Part shown: piece after piece, positions 27,377 through 35,761 of the stretch
Layout: each line of letters begins with the position of its first letter
Position numbering within the stretch: position 1 is the first letter of the stretch
Origin: Chloroflexota bacterium
Lineage (GTDB): Bacteria > Chloroflexota > Limnocylindria > QHBO01
Direction: 5' to 3'
NCBI GenBank assembly: GCA_013694795.1
Contig: JACDBS010000161.1
Span: 1 to 48,438 of the forward strand
Length of the DNA stretch: 48,438 nt
Program-made: the position numbers and the translations under genes
Notes under the pieces: model-generated
The model's database searches: none
What the model was told of the DNA's origin: nothing
The model's input: the letters and a program-made list of their open reading frames with translations, nothing else

Positions 27377-29041
27377 ATGTCCGAATCCCTGCGCATCATC
27401 CCGCTCGGCGGGGTGGGCGAGGTCGGCAAGAACATCACCGTCATCGAGGTCGACGGTGAGATCCTGGTCGTCGACTGCGGCCTGGCCTTTCCGGAGCCTG
27501 ACATGCTGGGGATCGACCTTGTCATCCCCGACGTCACGTACCTCGCCGAACGGCGGGACCGAGTCCGCGGCATCATCCTGACCCACGGCCACGAGGATCA
27601 CACCGGCGCCCTTCCCTACGTCCTCCCGCAGATCCCCGGTACGCCCATCTACGCCACGCGGCTGACCGAGGGCCTCGTCCAGGGCAAGCTCAAGGAGCAC
27701 AAGCTCCTCGATTCCACTCCGCTCCACGTCATCGAGCCGGGAAACGAATTCGCGGTCGGCATTTTCCGTCTCACGCCGTTCCGCGTCAACCACTCCATCC
27801 CCGATGGGGTCGGCTACGCCATCGAAACGCCGCTCGGCACCATTGTCCACACCGGCGACTTCAAGTTCGACCACACCCCACCCGACGGCAGGCGCGCCGA
27901 CCTCGGTCTCATCGCCGAGATCGGCAACCGGGGCGTCGCGTTCCTGCTGTCGGACTCTACCCGCGCCGAGCGCGAGGGCTACACGCTCTCCGAGATGACG
28001 GTCGGAGACAGCCTGAACCGGTTGGTGGGGGAGGCACCGGGTCGCGTCATCGTGGCCACGTTCGCCAGCAATATCGGTCGCGTCCAGCAGGTGATCGACG
28101 CCGCCTGGGCCCATGGTCGCAAGATGGTTGCCCTCGGGCGCAGCATGGAGCAGAACACGGCCATCGCCCTCGAGCGCGGCTACCTCGACGATCGTGACGG
28201 TACGCTCGTCCGCAAGGAGCAGCTCCAGCGCCTGTCCAAGGAGCAGCTGGTGGTGATGACCACCGGCTCCCAGGGTGAGCCGATGTCCGGGCTGACGCGG
28301 ATGAGCAACCGCGACCACCGCAATATCACCATCGAGCCCGGCGACACGGTGATCGTGTCCGCCAGCCCCATCCCGGGCAACGAGGAGGCAGTAGCCAAGA
28401 CCATCGACAACCTCTTCAAGGAGGGGGCGATGGTCCACTACGAGCCCCTCGTGCACTGCCACGTCTCCGGGCACGGGTCGCGCGAGGAGCTGAAGCTCAT
28501 GTTGGGCCTCGTCAAGCCGCGCCACTTCATCCCGGTGCACGGCGAGTACCGCATGCTCGTGCAGCACGGGCTCCTGGCTGAAGGCGCCGGCGTGGATGTT
28601 GACAAGATCTTCGTGCTCGAGAACGGCCAGGTTGTCGAGTTCGATGGCGAACGGGCAAGAATGGCCGGCACGGTGTCGGCCGGGGCGGTCCTGGTCGACG
28701 GCATCGCGGCCATCGACGGTATCGACGGGGTCGTGCTGCGCGATCGGCGCATGCTCGCATCCGATGGCGTGGTGATGGTGGCGTTGACGATTGATGGAAA
28801 GACCGGCCAGCCGGTCGGTCTGCCGGATCTCGTCAGCCGTGGCTTCCTGTCAGATCCCGAGGATCCGTTGATGGGCGAGGCGCGCGACCACCTCATGCAA
28901 GCACTACAGCAGCGCCGCGAGGACGAGCACACCGCTGAGGCGGGTTACGTGAAGACCAAGATTCGTGACACCCTCAGCCGTTTCTTCCAGCAGCGCACGA
29001 AGCGTCGGCCCATGATCCTGCCGATCGTGATGGAGGTCTGA
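27377..29041 (+). CDS. rnj: Ribonuclease J
   Basis: 554 residues. Beta-lactamase/beta-CASP RNase with 5'-3' exo- and endonuclease activity in mRNA decay and rRNA maturation. The zinc motif is His70-Gly-His72-Glu-Asp74-His75; other metal ligands lie in NHSIPDGVGYAI and HTGDFKFD; the beta-CASP part has TGSQGEP and HVSGHGSREEL; the C-terminal domain follows. An AGGAG site precedes the ATG. Its placement just after pnp and udg puts two major RNA exonucleases in one gene run. Confidence 0.96.
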   Translation: MSESLRIIPLGGVGEVGKNITVIEVDGEILVVDCGLAFPEPDMLGIDLVIPDVTYLAERRDRVRGIILTHGHEDHTGALPYVLPQIPGTPIYATRLTEGLVQGKLKEHKLLDSTPLHVIEPGNEFAVGIFRLTPFRVNHSIPDGVGYAIETPLGTIVHTGDFKFDHTPPDGRRADLGLIAEIGNRGVAFLLSDSTRAEREGYTLSEMTVGDSLNRLVGEAPGRVIVATFASNIGRVQQVIDAAWAHGRKMVALGRSMEQNTAIALERGYLDDRDGTLVRKEQLQRLSKEQLVVMTTGSQGEPMSGLTRMSNRDHRNITIEPGDTVIVSASPIPGNEEAVAKTIDNLFKEGAMVHYEPLVHCHVSGHGSREELKLMLGLVKPRHFIPVHGEYRMLVQHGLLAEGAGVDVDKIFVLENGQVVEFDGERARMAGTVSAGAVLVDGIAAIDGIDGVVLRDRRMLASDGVVMVALTIDGKTGQPVGLPDLVSRGFLSDPEDPLMGEARDHLMQALQQRREDEHTAEAGYVKTKIRDTLSRFFQQRTKRRPMILPIVMEV

Positions 29042-29046
29042 CTCGG

Positions 29047-31401
29047 GTGGCCACGCGACGGAGGACGTCGTCCCGTCGCCGGACCACGCGGCGCCGTCGC
29101 CAGACGACGCCGTTTGTTCTGCGTACTCGCTTCGTGCGCGAGGGACTGGCGCTCGTGCTTGTCTTCCTGGCCATCATCAGTGTGATCGCCCTCTTCTCCG
29201 GCGACGATCCGAGTGCCGGCGCCATCATCGGTCCCTGGCAGGACCTCCTCACCACGCTGCTCGGATGGGGGATCGCTTTCGCGGCGCCTCTCCTGGCGGG
29301 CTTCGCCGTGATGCTGTGGATGAAGACAATGCCCGCTGAGCGCTGGATGGCGGCCACAGGCGCCGCGGTGGTGGCGCTGGCCGTGCTGGGCATGTTTCAC
29401 CTGGCCGTCGGGGGTGGCGCCGATGCGGTCGCCACCGGTGAGGGCGGAGGCGCACTGGGCTTCGCGGTGAGCGGCCTGCTCACCGGAGCCGTTGGCAGCG
29501 CCGGTGCCTGGGTGGTGCTCGTGCTGCTGGCCGTGGTCGGGTTGCTTCTGTACTTCAACATGACCGTCGGCGATCTCGTGGCCGCCTACCTCGCGGGCCG
29601 CGACGAGCGCCACGAGCAGGAGGCCGACGCCGCTCGCCGCGCCGCGAAGCGCGCGACAACGGAAGGGCGCGGCCGCGGCGAGGCGTCCGCCGAAGCGGAT
29701 GGGCGACCGGGCATCATCGATCGCATGCGGGATCGCCTCGCCGGCGGCGGTGACGTCGACGATGAACCGCCGGTCATCCTGCGCCGCGAGCGGCCGGCGC
29801 CTTCCATGAACGGCGCACCGCGGGCAGCGGCACCGACCGCGATCGCGGACATCGCGGGCGACGAGCTCGAGCCTGGCGAGGAAGCGCTCCTGGCCGAGGC
29901 GGGGGAGAGCGCGAAGGCCGATGCGGCACTCGAGACCGTGAACCGCTCCTGGGAGTTGCCGTCGCTCGATCTTCTGGCCGACGCGCCGGAGTCATCCGCG
30001 GCGCAGATGGATCTCAGCGCCAAGGGGCAGCGCATCCGCGAAACGCTGGCCCACTTCGGCATCGGCGTAAAGGTGGCGCGCATCCAGGAGGGCCCGGTGG
30101 TCACCCAGTACGCGCTGGACGTGGCTGACGGGATCAAGCTCAGCCGTATCGAGGGCCTGTCGGACAACCTGGCTCTGGCCTTGGCGGCGCGCAGCATCCG
30201 GATCGAGGCGCCCATCCCCGGCGAGCCGTTCGTCGGCGTTGAGATCCCGAACTCCGCCTTCGACCTCGTGACGCTCAAGGAGGTGCTCGCCAGTCGCAAC
30301 TTCGCCGATGCCTCGGGCAAGTCGAAGCTCGCCTTCGCACTCGGCCAGGACGTGGCCGGCCAGCCATTCAGCGCCGACCTGGCCAAGATGCCGCACCTGC
30401 TCATTGCCGGCGCGACAGGTTCCGGCAAGAGCGTGTGCGTCAATGCGCTCATCGACAGCTTCCTGATGAACGCCACGCCGGCCGAGGTGAAGCTCATCCT
30501 GATCGACCCCAAGCGAGTCGAGCTGGCGCAATACAAGGGCATCCCGCACCTGCTGACCGAGGTGATCGTGGAGCCCGACAAGGCGGTCAACGCACTGAAA
30601 TGGACGGTCGGCACGATGGAGGGCCGATACGCCGAGTTCGCCGCTCGGGGCGTCCGCAACATCGGCGGCTATAACGAGGCGCTGCGGGCGGGCGAGCCGC
30701 GCATGCCGTACATCGTGATCGTCATCGACGAGCTGGCCGACCTGATGATGGTCTCAGCCTACGAGGTGGAGGCCACCGTCACCCGAATCGCGCAACTCGC
30801 GCGAGCAACCGGCATCCACCTGGTCGTGGCCACGCAGCGGCCGAGCGTGCAGGTCATCACCGGCCTCATCAAGGCCAATATTCCGTCGCGCATCGCGTTC
30901 GCCATGACGTCGGGGATCGACTCTCGCACCATCCTCGACGCGAACGGCGCCGAGGACCTGCTTGGACGCGGCGACATGCTCTACCAGCCGATCGACGCGC
31001 CGCGCGCCGTGCGCCTCCAGGGCGTACTTGTCACGGACCCGGAGATCGAGGCTGTCGCGCACCATTGGCGTGCCCAGGGCGGGCCCCAGTACCGGCCCGA
31101 GATCACCGCGCCGAAGCGCGACGGCAAGCCGGGCGGCCGCCCGGGCGAGGGCGACGAGGAAGACGACGCTGATGCGCTCCTGAGCCAGGCGGTCGACATC
31201 GTGCGCCGCTCCGACAAGGCCTCGGCGTCGCTGCTGCAGCGGCGGCTGCGCATTGGGTACGCGCGCGCGGCGCGCATCCTCGACCAGATGGAGGACCGCG
31301 GGATCGTCGGGCCTGCGGACGGCAGCCGCTTCCGCGAGGTGCTCGTCACCAGCGACGGCTGGGGTGGCGATGTGGCGCCGGACGAGGAAGACCCCGCGTG
31401 A
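29047..31401 (+). CDS. ftsK: DNA translocase FtsK
   Basis: 784 residues: a very basic N-terminal tail, four hydrophobic segments (about residues 33-180), an Ala/Arg/Glu linker, and a RecA-like motor with Walker A GATGSGKS (455-462), LILIDPKRVEL, Walker B VIVIDELADLMM and QLARATGIHLVVATQRPS. A C-terminal winged-helix gamma domain (KASASLLQRRLRIGYARAARIL) would read KOPS-like sites. Pumps chromosome ends through the division septum. GTG start; GTGA overlap with the next gene. Confidence 0.96.
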   Translation: MATRRRTSSRRRTTRRRRQTTPFVLRTRFVREGLALVLVFLAIISVIALFSGDDPSAGAIIGPWQDLLTTLLGWGIAFAAPLLAGFAVMLWMKTMPAERWMAATGAAVVALAVLGMFHLAVGGGADAVATGEGGGALGFAVSGLLTGAVGSAGAWVVLVLLAVVGLLLYFNMTVGDLVAAYLAGRDERHEQEADAARRAAKRATTEGRGRGEASAEADGRPGIIDRMRDRLAGGGDVDDEPPVILRRERPAPSMNGAPRAAAPTAIADIAGDELEPGEEALLAEAGESAKADAALETVNRSWELPSLDLLADAPESSAAQMDLSAKGQRIRETLAHFGIGVKVARIQEGPVVTQYALDVADGIKLSRIEGLSDNLALALAARSIRIEAPIPGEPFVGVEIPNSAFDLVTLKEVLASRNFADASGKSKLAFALGQDVAGQPFSADLAKMPHLLIAGATGSGKSVCVNALIDSFLMNATPAEVKLILIDPKRVELAQYKGIPHLLTEVIVEPDKAVNALKWTVGTMEGRYAEFAARGVRNIGGYNEALRAGEPRMPYIVIVIDELADLMMVSAYEVEATVTRIAQLARATGIHLVVATQRPSVQVITGLIKANIPSRIAFAMTSGIDSRTILDANGAEDLLGRGDMLYQPIDAPRAVRLQGVLVTDPEIEAVAHHWRAQGGPQYRPEITAPKRDGKPGGRPGEGDEEDDADALLSQAVDIVRRSDKASASLLQRRLRIGYARAARILDQMEDRGIVGPADGSRFREVLVTSDGWGGDVAPDEEDPA

Positions 31402-32687
31402 CCGAGCAGGTGCACAAGCTCGGGGAGGTGCTCCGCGCCGCCCGCGAGGCAAAGAGCGTGGACCTGGCGCGCGTAGAGCGCGATACGAAAATCCGGGAGC
31501 GATATCTGAGCGCCCTCGAGCGCGGCGAGTACCGCGAGCTCCCGGGATCGGTCTACACCAAGGGCTTCCTGCGCAACTACGGCTCGTACCTCGGGCTCGA
31601 CCCCGAGTACCTGATCGACCTGTACCGGCTCGAAACGTCGGTGACCACGGAGCGGCCTCGCATGCCGGCACCTCCGCGGCCCCTCGGCACGCGCGGCTCG
31701 CGTACCTTCGTCATCACGCCTGGACTGGTATTCGCCGCGCTCTTGACGGTCGGCGTCGGTGCCTTCATCGCCTACATCGGCTATGAGCTCGCCAACTTTG
31801 CCCGCCAGCCGGAGCTGCGCATCATCGATCCGGCGACCAACGTCAGCGGATACACCGGGTCCAGCATCACGCTGAGTGGCGTCACCTCCCCGAATGCCAG
31901 CGTGACCGTGAGCAACCTGACCCAGAATCCGACCGTGACGGCCGACGCGGCGGGCAACTTTGATGTCACCGTTGACCTCCTCCCAGGGTCGAACGTGATC
32001 GAGCTGACGGCCCGCGATCCGGTCACGAATCGCGATTCGGAGACCGAGCGGCGCACCGTGGTGGTCGTCAACGAGCTTGCTGCCAGCCCGTCTCCGGCTG
32101 AGGGGGTCGTGACCCTTGAGCAGCCGGCCGCCGATGCCACCCTGACCGCCCCGCTACCGATCGTGGGCACGGCCGCCCCATCGACCGCGCTTCAGACAAC
32201 CGCGACGCTGGTGACGGCCGCGCTGCCGAGCTTCGCCGTCGCCGACGCCGCCGGGGGAGCGGTCCCGATTCAGCCGGAGCCACCCGCCGCGCCCGCGGCG
32301 CTGGCCCTCTCCACAGATGTCGCCGGCGCCTTCAGCGGCAGCCTCAGCCTGCCAGCCGGCACGTGGGAAGTGACCGTGACGCCGACCGGCGGCGAGCCAA
32401 TCACGCGGCGCGTGACGATCCAGCCCGGAGCCGGGCTGACGGGCACGCTCGAGATCGTGGGCGGCGAGTCGTACGTGGAGGTGGAGCAGGACGGAACGCC
32501 GGTCGCGGAAGTGTCCGGCAGCATTGCCGTTGATGGCGACACCATTGCGCTCTCCGCCATCGGCGAAGTGCGCATTCGGGCAGGCAACGCCGGCGCGGTG
32601 CGCCTGACGCTCAACGGGATCACCATCGGCGCCATGGGGCCCGACGACGCGGTGGTCGAATGGCGCATCACGCGTTCAGGAGGATAG
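31398..32687 (+). CDS. RodZ-like membrane protein with HTH, Ig-like and DUF4115 regions
   Basis: 429 residues. An N-terminal HTH_25 domain (residues 5-75, LGEVLRAAREAKSVDLARV and GSVYTKGFLRNYGSYLGLDP), a proline-rich linker, one transmembrane helix (about 104-130), then an extracytoplasmic part with at least one bacterial Ig-like repeat (SGYTGSSITLSGVTSPNASV), an Ala/Pro-rich stretch and a C-terminal DUF4115 (SYVEVEQDGTPVAE ... VRLTLNG). RodZ links MreB to the cell wall machinery. No mreB is in this window, so a role in shape is inferred. The Ig-like insert makes the protein longer than typical RodZ. Confidence 0.82.
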   Translation: MTEQVHKLGEVLRAAREAKSVDLARVERDTKIRERYLSALERGEYRELPGSVYTKGFLRNYGSYLGLDPEYLIDLYRLETSVTTERPRMPAPPRPLGTRGSRTFVITPGLVFAALLTVGVGAFIAYIGYELANFARQPELRIIDPATNVSGYTGSSITLSGVTSPNASVTVSNLTQNPTVTADAAGNFDVTVDLLPGSNVIELTARDPVTNRDSETERRTVVVVNELAASPSPAEGVVTLEQPAADATLTAPLPIVGTAAPSTALQTTATLVTAALPSFAVADAAGGAVPIQPEPPAAPAALALSTDVAGAFSGSLSLPAGTWEVTVTPTGGEPITRRVTIQPGAGLTGTLEIVGGESYVEVEQDGTPVAEVSGSIAVDGDTIALSAIGEVRIRAGNAGAVRLTLNGITIGAMGPDDAVVEWRITRSGG

Positions 32688-32693
32688 AGACGT

Positions 32694-33185
32694 ATGGCAT
32701 CGGACTCATCGTTCGACGTGGTCAGCGACTTCGACCAGCAGGAGCTGGTAAACGCGCTCGATCAGGCGCGGCGCGAGATCGCGACGCGTTACGACTTCAA
32801 GGGCAGCAAGGTCGCCTACGAGCTGGGCAAGGACGCGATCACCCTGACCGCCGATGACGAGTATCGGGCCGGCGCCGCCAAGGACCTGCTCGAGACGAAG
32901 GCGGTCCGCCGCGGGCTCTCTCTGAAGATCTTCGACTGGGGCAAGATCGAGCCTGCCGGCGGGGGCACGGTTCGCCAGCAGATCAAGCTGACGCGCGGCC
33001 TGACCAGCGAGCAGGCCAAAGAGCTGTCGAAGCGGATCCGCGAGGCCTTCCCCAAGACCAGGCCGAGCATCCAGGGCGACGCGGTGCGTGTTTCGGCCAA
33101 GTCGAAAGACGACCTCCAGGCGATCATCGCCGACCTCAAGGCGCTCGACTATCCGGTCGCCCTCCAGTTCACCAACTACCGATGA
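32694..33185 (+). CDS. YajQ family nucleotide-binding protein
   Basis: 163 residues, full length. Two RRM-like halves with family text: SFDVVSDFDQQELVNALDQA, TRYDFKGSK, RRGLSLKIFDWGKIEPAGGG, KLTRGLTSEQAKEL and VALQFTNYR. Some YajQ proteins bind cyclic di-GMP and act as effectors, so a link to the GGDEF-EAL protein at 40044 is possible. ATG with AGGATAGAG upstream, six bases after the RodZ-like gene. Confidence 0.93.
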   Translation: MASDSSFDVVSDFDQQELVNALDQARREIATRYDFKGSKVAYELGKDAITLTADDEYRAGAAKDLLETKAVRRGLSLKIFDWGKIEPAGGGTVRQQIKLTRGLTSEQAKELSKRIREAFPKTRPSIQGDAVRVSAKSKDDLQAIIADLKALDYPVALQFTNYR

Positions 33186-33198
33186 GCGGACCGCCCCA

Positions 33199-33399
33199 GG
33201 CCGATGAGGCCCATCTCCCATCAGATGAGGCTTGCCGCAGCGCGGTACAGACCGATGCGGTCTATCTCTCCTCAGATGAGAACTAGACGGCGAAATGCCC
33301 GCGAAACGGCCATTTCTCCCACCTCACGAGAAATACCGCCTGACGGGACCGCCTTGCGCGGTCGTGCGCGTCGGAAGACTCATCTCGCGAGAGATAGTC
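33199..33399 (+). repeat. Array of four paired hairpins in the yajQ-pncC gap
   Basis: Four units, each a small hairpin a followed by hairpin b. Unit 1: GGCC-gatga-GGCC (33199-33211), CATCT-cccatc-AGATG (33212-33227). Unit 2: AGACC-gatgc-GGTCT (33249-33263), ATCT-ctcctc-AGAT (33264-33277). Unit 3: GGC-gaaat-GCC (33289-33299), ATTTCTC-ccacctcac-GAGAAAT (33312-33334). Unit 4: GCGC-ggtcgt-GCGC (33356-33369) and a 9-bp stem with one bulged C and a GCGA tetraloop (33377-33399). Units 1 and 2 are 51 bases apart and show paired stem changes with a kept GATG loop. It fills nearly the whole 228-base gap. Function unknown; a structured RNA or a DNA protein-binding array are both possible. Confidence 0.6.
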
Positions 33400-33413
33400 A
33401 CGATGGTCGCGAC

Positions 33414-33929
33414 GTGAGCCAGGACCCGCCGCCGACTGAGGAGGAGCTCGACGCGGCTGCCCGAAGGCTCGGACGGGTCCTCGTGAAGCGGGGCTGGCAG
33501 ATGGCGAGCGCCGAATCGTGCACCGGTGGGTTGGTCGGCCACGTGATCACGCAGGTGCCGAAGTCGAGCGACCACTACCTTGGTGGCGTCGTGAGCTACT
33601 CGAACGCGGCCAAGGAGGAGCTCCTCGACGTTCGCAGTGAGCTGTTGGAGCGAGTCGGCGCGGTGTCGGCCGAGGTGGCCGAAGCAATGACCGATGGCGC
33701 CCTCAGCTGCTTCCCGGTCGCGCGTCTGGCGGTCTCGGTCACCGGGGTCGCCGGCCCGGACGGTGGTTCGCCGGACAAACCAGTCGGGCTTACCTACGTG
33801 GCTGCCGCAATCCGCGGCGGCCCGGCGGTCGTCGAGCGCCACACCTGGTCATACGACCGCGCCGGCAACAAGCGCGCCTCGGCTCTGGCGGTTCTGGAGC
33901 TGGCGACGCGCGTGGCCGGCGGGGAGTAG
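33414..33929 (+). CDS. pncC: CinA C-terminal domain protein (nicotinamide-nucleotide amidohydrolase PncC type)
   Basis: 171 residues. Only the C-terminal CinA domain is present: MASAESCTGGLVGHVIT, YLGGVVSYSNAAKEELLDV, SVTGVAGPDGGSPDKPVG. Family members deamidate NMN in pyridine nucleotide salvage. The N-terminal MoCF-like (COG1058) domain of full CinA is missing. The open frame continues upstream to 33204 through the hairpin array, but family similarity begins near the GTG at 33414; the upstream text is Arg/Pro-rich and unlike the family. Ends 11 bases before murC. Confidence 0.9.
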   Translation: MSQDPPPTEEELDAAARRLGRVLVKRGWQMASAESCTGGLVGHVITQVPKSSDHYLGGVVSYSNAAKEELLDVRSELLERVGAVSAEVAEAMTDGALSCFPVARLAVSVTGVAGPDGGSPDKPVGLTYVAAAIRGGPAVVERHTWSYDRAGNKRASALAVLELATRVAGGE

Positions 33930-33940
33930 GGGAGTAGGGA

Positions 33941-35353
33941 GTGGTCGAGCACGGTGAGCGCATCCACGTCATCGGTATCGCGGGATCGGGAGCAGCGGGC
34001 ACGGCGCTCCTACTCCAGCAGGCTGGCGCGGTGGTGGACGGCTGCGATATTGACGCGCCATCGCCGTACACGCCGCAGCTCGACGCGGCCGGCATCCGCT
34101 ACATCATCGGCCATGACACCGCGCACATCGATGGCGTCGACCGGGTGGCCATCACGCCCGCCCTTCGCGCGCTGCCGCACCACGAGGAGCTCGAGGCCGC
34201 CGAGGCTCGCGGCATCCCGACGCTCACCTGGCAGGCGCTGCTCGGCGAGCTTCAGGGGGCTCCGGGGCGCATCGGCCTGGGCGTGACGGGCACGCACGGC
34301 AAGTCGACCACGACCGCCCTGCTCGGGCACCTGCTCGTGGCCGCCGGGCTGGATCCGACCGTGGAGGTCGGAGCCTTCATCGGTGCCTGGGGCGCATCGG
34401 TCAGGCCGGGGCAGGGCGCTCCGTTCGTGGTGGAGGCCGATGAGTTCGGCGACAACTTCCTGAATTACCACCCGGCCGGGGCCATCATCACCAACGTGGA
34501 GATGGACCATCCCGACTACTTCGCCGATACGGCCGCGGTCATGGACTCGTTTGAGCGTTTCGTGCGCGGCATGGGCACCCATCCCGCCCTCAGCGGGCGG
34601 TTCATGGTGATCGCCGCCAATGATGCGGGGGCCAACGAGCTGGTCGCACGGCTGCGCGGTTGGGAAGGCCGCATCCTGCGCTATGGGCCGGGCGGGGAGG
34701 TCGAGGCCACGCAGGTGGCGTTCGGACGCGAAGGCACCGGCTTCACACTCTTCGATCATCGCTTCGAGATGTCGCTGGCGGGCGAGCACAACGTCCTCAA
34801 CGCGACGGCGGCGCTGATCATGGCCCGCACGCTCGGTGCCGACATGGACGCCTTGGCCGAGGGGCTCGGAACCTTCGCCGGAGCCGGGCGCCGCATGGAG
34901 CTGATCGCCGATACTGCGGCGGTGACGATCTACGACGATTACGGCCATCATCCCACCGAGGTCCGCGCCGCTCTGGCCGCCGCGCGCCAGAATGTCGGTC
35001 CTGACCGTCGACTTTGGGCCGTTTTCGAGCCGCACATGTACTCGCGCACGGCGCTGCTGATGGACGAGTTCTCGACTGCCTTCACCGATGCCGACGAGGT
35101 CGTCATCGCCGACATATTCGCCAGCCGTGATACGCCGGAGGCCATGGCCTCCACCGGCGCCGAGACGTTAGCCGATGCGATCGAGCGCGCCTCTGGCATC
35201 CCGACCATCGCGACCGGCGACGTTGACGCCACCATGGAGTACGTGGCCGATCACCTGGGGGCCGGCGACGCGGTGCTGGTCATGGGCGCCGGCAAGTCGT
35301 ATCGCATTGCGCGGGGGCTGGCGGAGCGGCTGGCGACGGAGCCGCGGTCGTGA
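33941..35353 (+). CDS. murC: UDP-N-acetylmuramate--L-alanine ligase (MurC-like)
   Basis: 470 residues. Mur ligase with an N-terminal nucleotide-binding part (HVIGIAGSGAAGTAL), the ATP loop TGTHGKSTTT (about 116-125), the central VEADEFGDNFLNYHP and TNVEMDHPDYF, and the C-terminal YDDYGHHPTEV and FEPHMYSRT, all MurC features. It adds L-Ala to UDP-MurNAc. The first motif deviates from the usual GIGGxGMS. No other mur genes are nearby, so an Mpl-type recycling ligase remains possible. A GGGGAGTAGGGGAGTAGGGA tract precedes the GTG. GTGA overlap with the next gene. Confidence 0.85.
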   Translation: MVEHGERIHVIGIAGSGAAGTALLLQQAGAVVDGCDIDAPSPYTPQLDAAGIRYIIGHDTAHIDGVDRVAITPALRALPHHEELEAAEARGIPTLTWQALLGELQGAPGRIGLGVTGTHGKSTTTALLGHLLVAAGLDPTVEVGAFIGAWGASVRPGQGAPFVVEADEFGDNFLNYHPAGAIITNVEMDHPDYFADTAAVMDSFERFVRGMGTHPALSGRFMVIAANDAGANELVARLRGWEGRILRYGPGGEVEATQVAFGREGTGFTLFDHRFEMSLAGEHNVLNATAALIMARTLGADMDALAEGLGTFAGAGRRMELIADTAAVTIYDDYGHHPTEVRAALAAARQNVGPDRRLWAVFEPHMYSRTALLMDEFSTAFTDADEVVIADIFASRDTPEAMASTGAETLADAIERASGIPTIATGDVDATMEYVADHLGAGDAVLVMGAGKSYRIARGLAERLATEPRS

Positions 35354-35727
35354 TCGGTGCCCGTTCGGCCTTCCTGGGCGCTCTGCTCGCCCTGGCCGTC
35401 GCGATCGCCTACCAGGGCGTCGTGCGCCTTGTGGAGGCATCCGGCGCCCGCGATCAGCCCGCCCTCATCCTGATCCTGCTGCTCGCCGCCTTCCTGGGCG
35501 TCCTAACCGCCGTGATGACACGCATGCTGCGCCTGCCCGGCGCCACTGCTCCCACCGTGCTGGTCCTGGGCTGGACCTTGGTCCCGGTCATCCTGGCGGC
35601 GATCCCCAGCGCGGCCACGCAGCTTTTCGGCGGAGACGGAGCCCTGTCGGCGGGCCAGGCCCTGGCCCTCGCGACCGCGACCGTGGCCGCCGCGGTGACG
35701 CTCGGGGTCCCAGCAGAACGCAGGTAG
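35350..35727 (+). CDS. Small hydrophobic membrane protein, unknown function
   Basis: 125 residues with four probable membrane segments (about 8-28, 38-58, 66-88 and 100-120) and short polar loops. I do not recognise the family. The GTG start overlaps the MurC stop (GTGA), so it is translated with the ligase and might serve the cell envelope, but nothing in the sequence states its role. Confidence 0.65.
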   Translation: MIGARSAFLGALLALAVAIAYQGVVRLVEASGARDQPALILILLLAAFLGVLTAVMTRMLRLPGATAPTVLVLGWTLVPVILAAIPSAATQLFGGDGALSAGQALALATATVAAAVTLGVPAERR

Positions 35728-35755
35728 TTGCATCCGCAACCATTCGTGGTATGCT
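35728..35755 (+). promoter_or_regulatory. Predicted promoter of the pirin gene; leaderless start expected
   Basis: TTGCAT (35728-35733), a 16-base spacer, TATGCT (35750-35755), then six bases and the ATG. The transcription start expected from this -10 would fall on or next to the A of the ATG, and no ribosome site is possible between them. Confidence 0.6.
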
Positions 35756-35761
35756 GGCGAC

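Noticed and set aside
33204..33413. In-frame N-terminal extension of pncC through the hairpin array
   Set aside because: The translation is Arg/Pro-rich and unlike any CinA; a GTG at 33414 fits the family start. The repeated text comes from the hairpin repeats.
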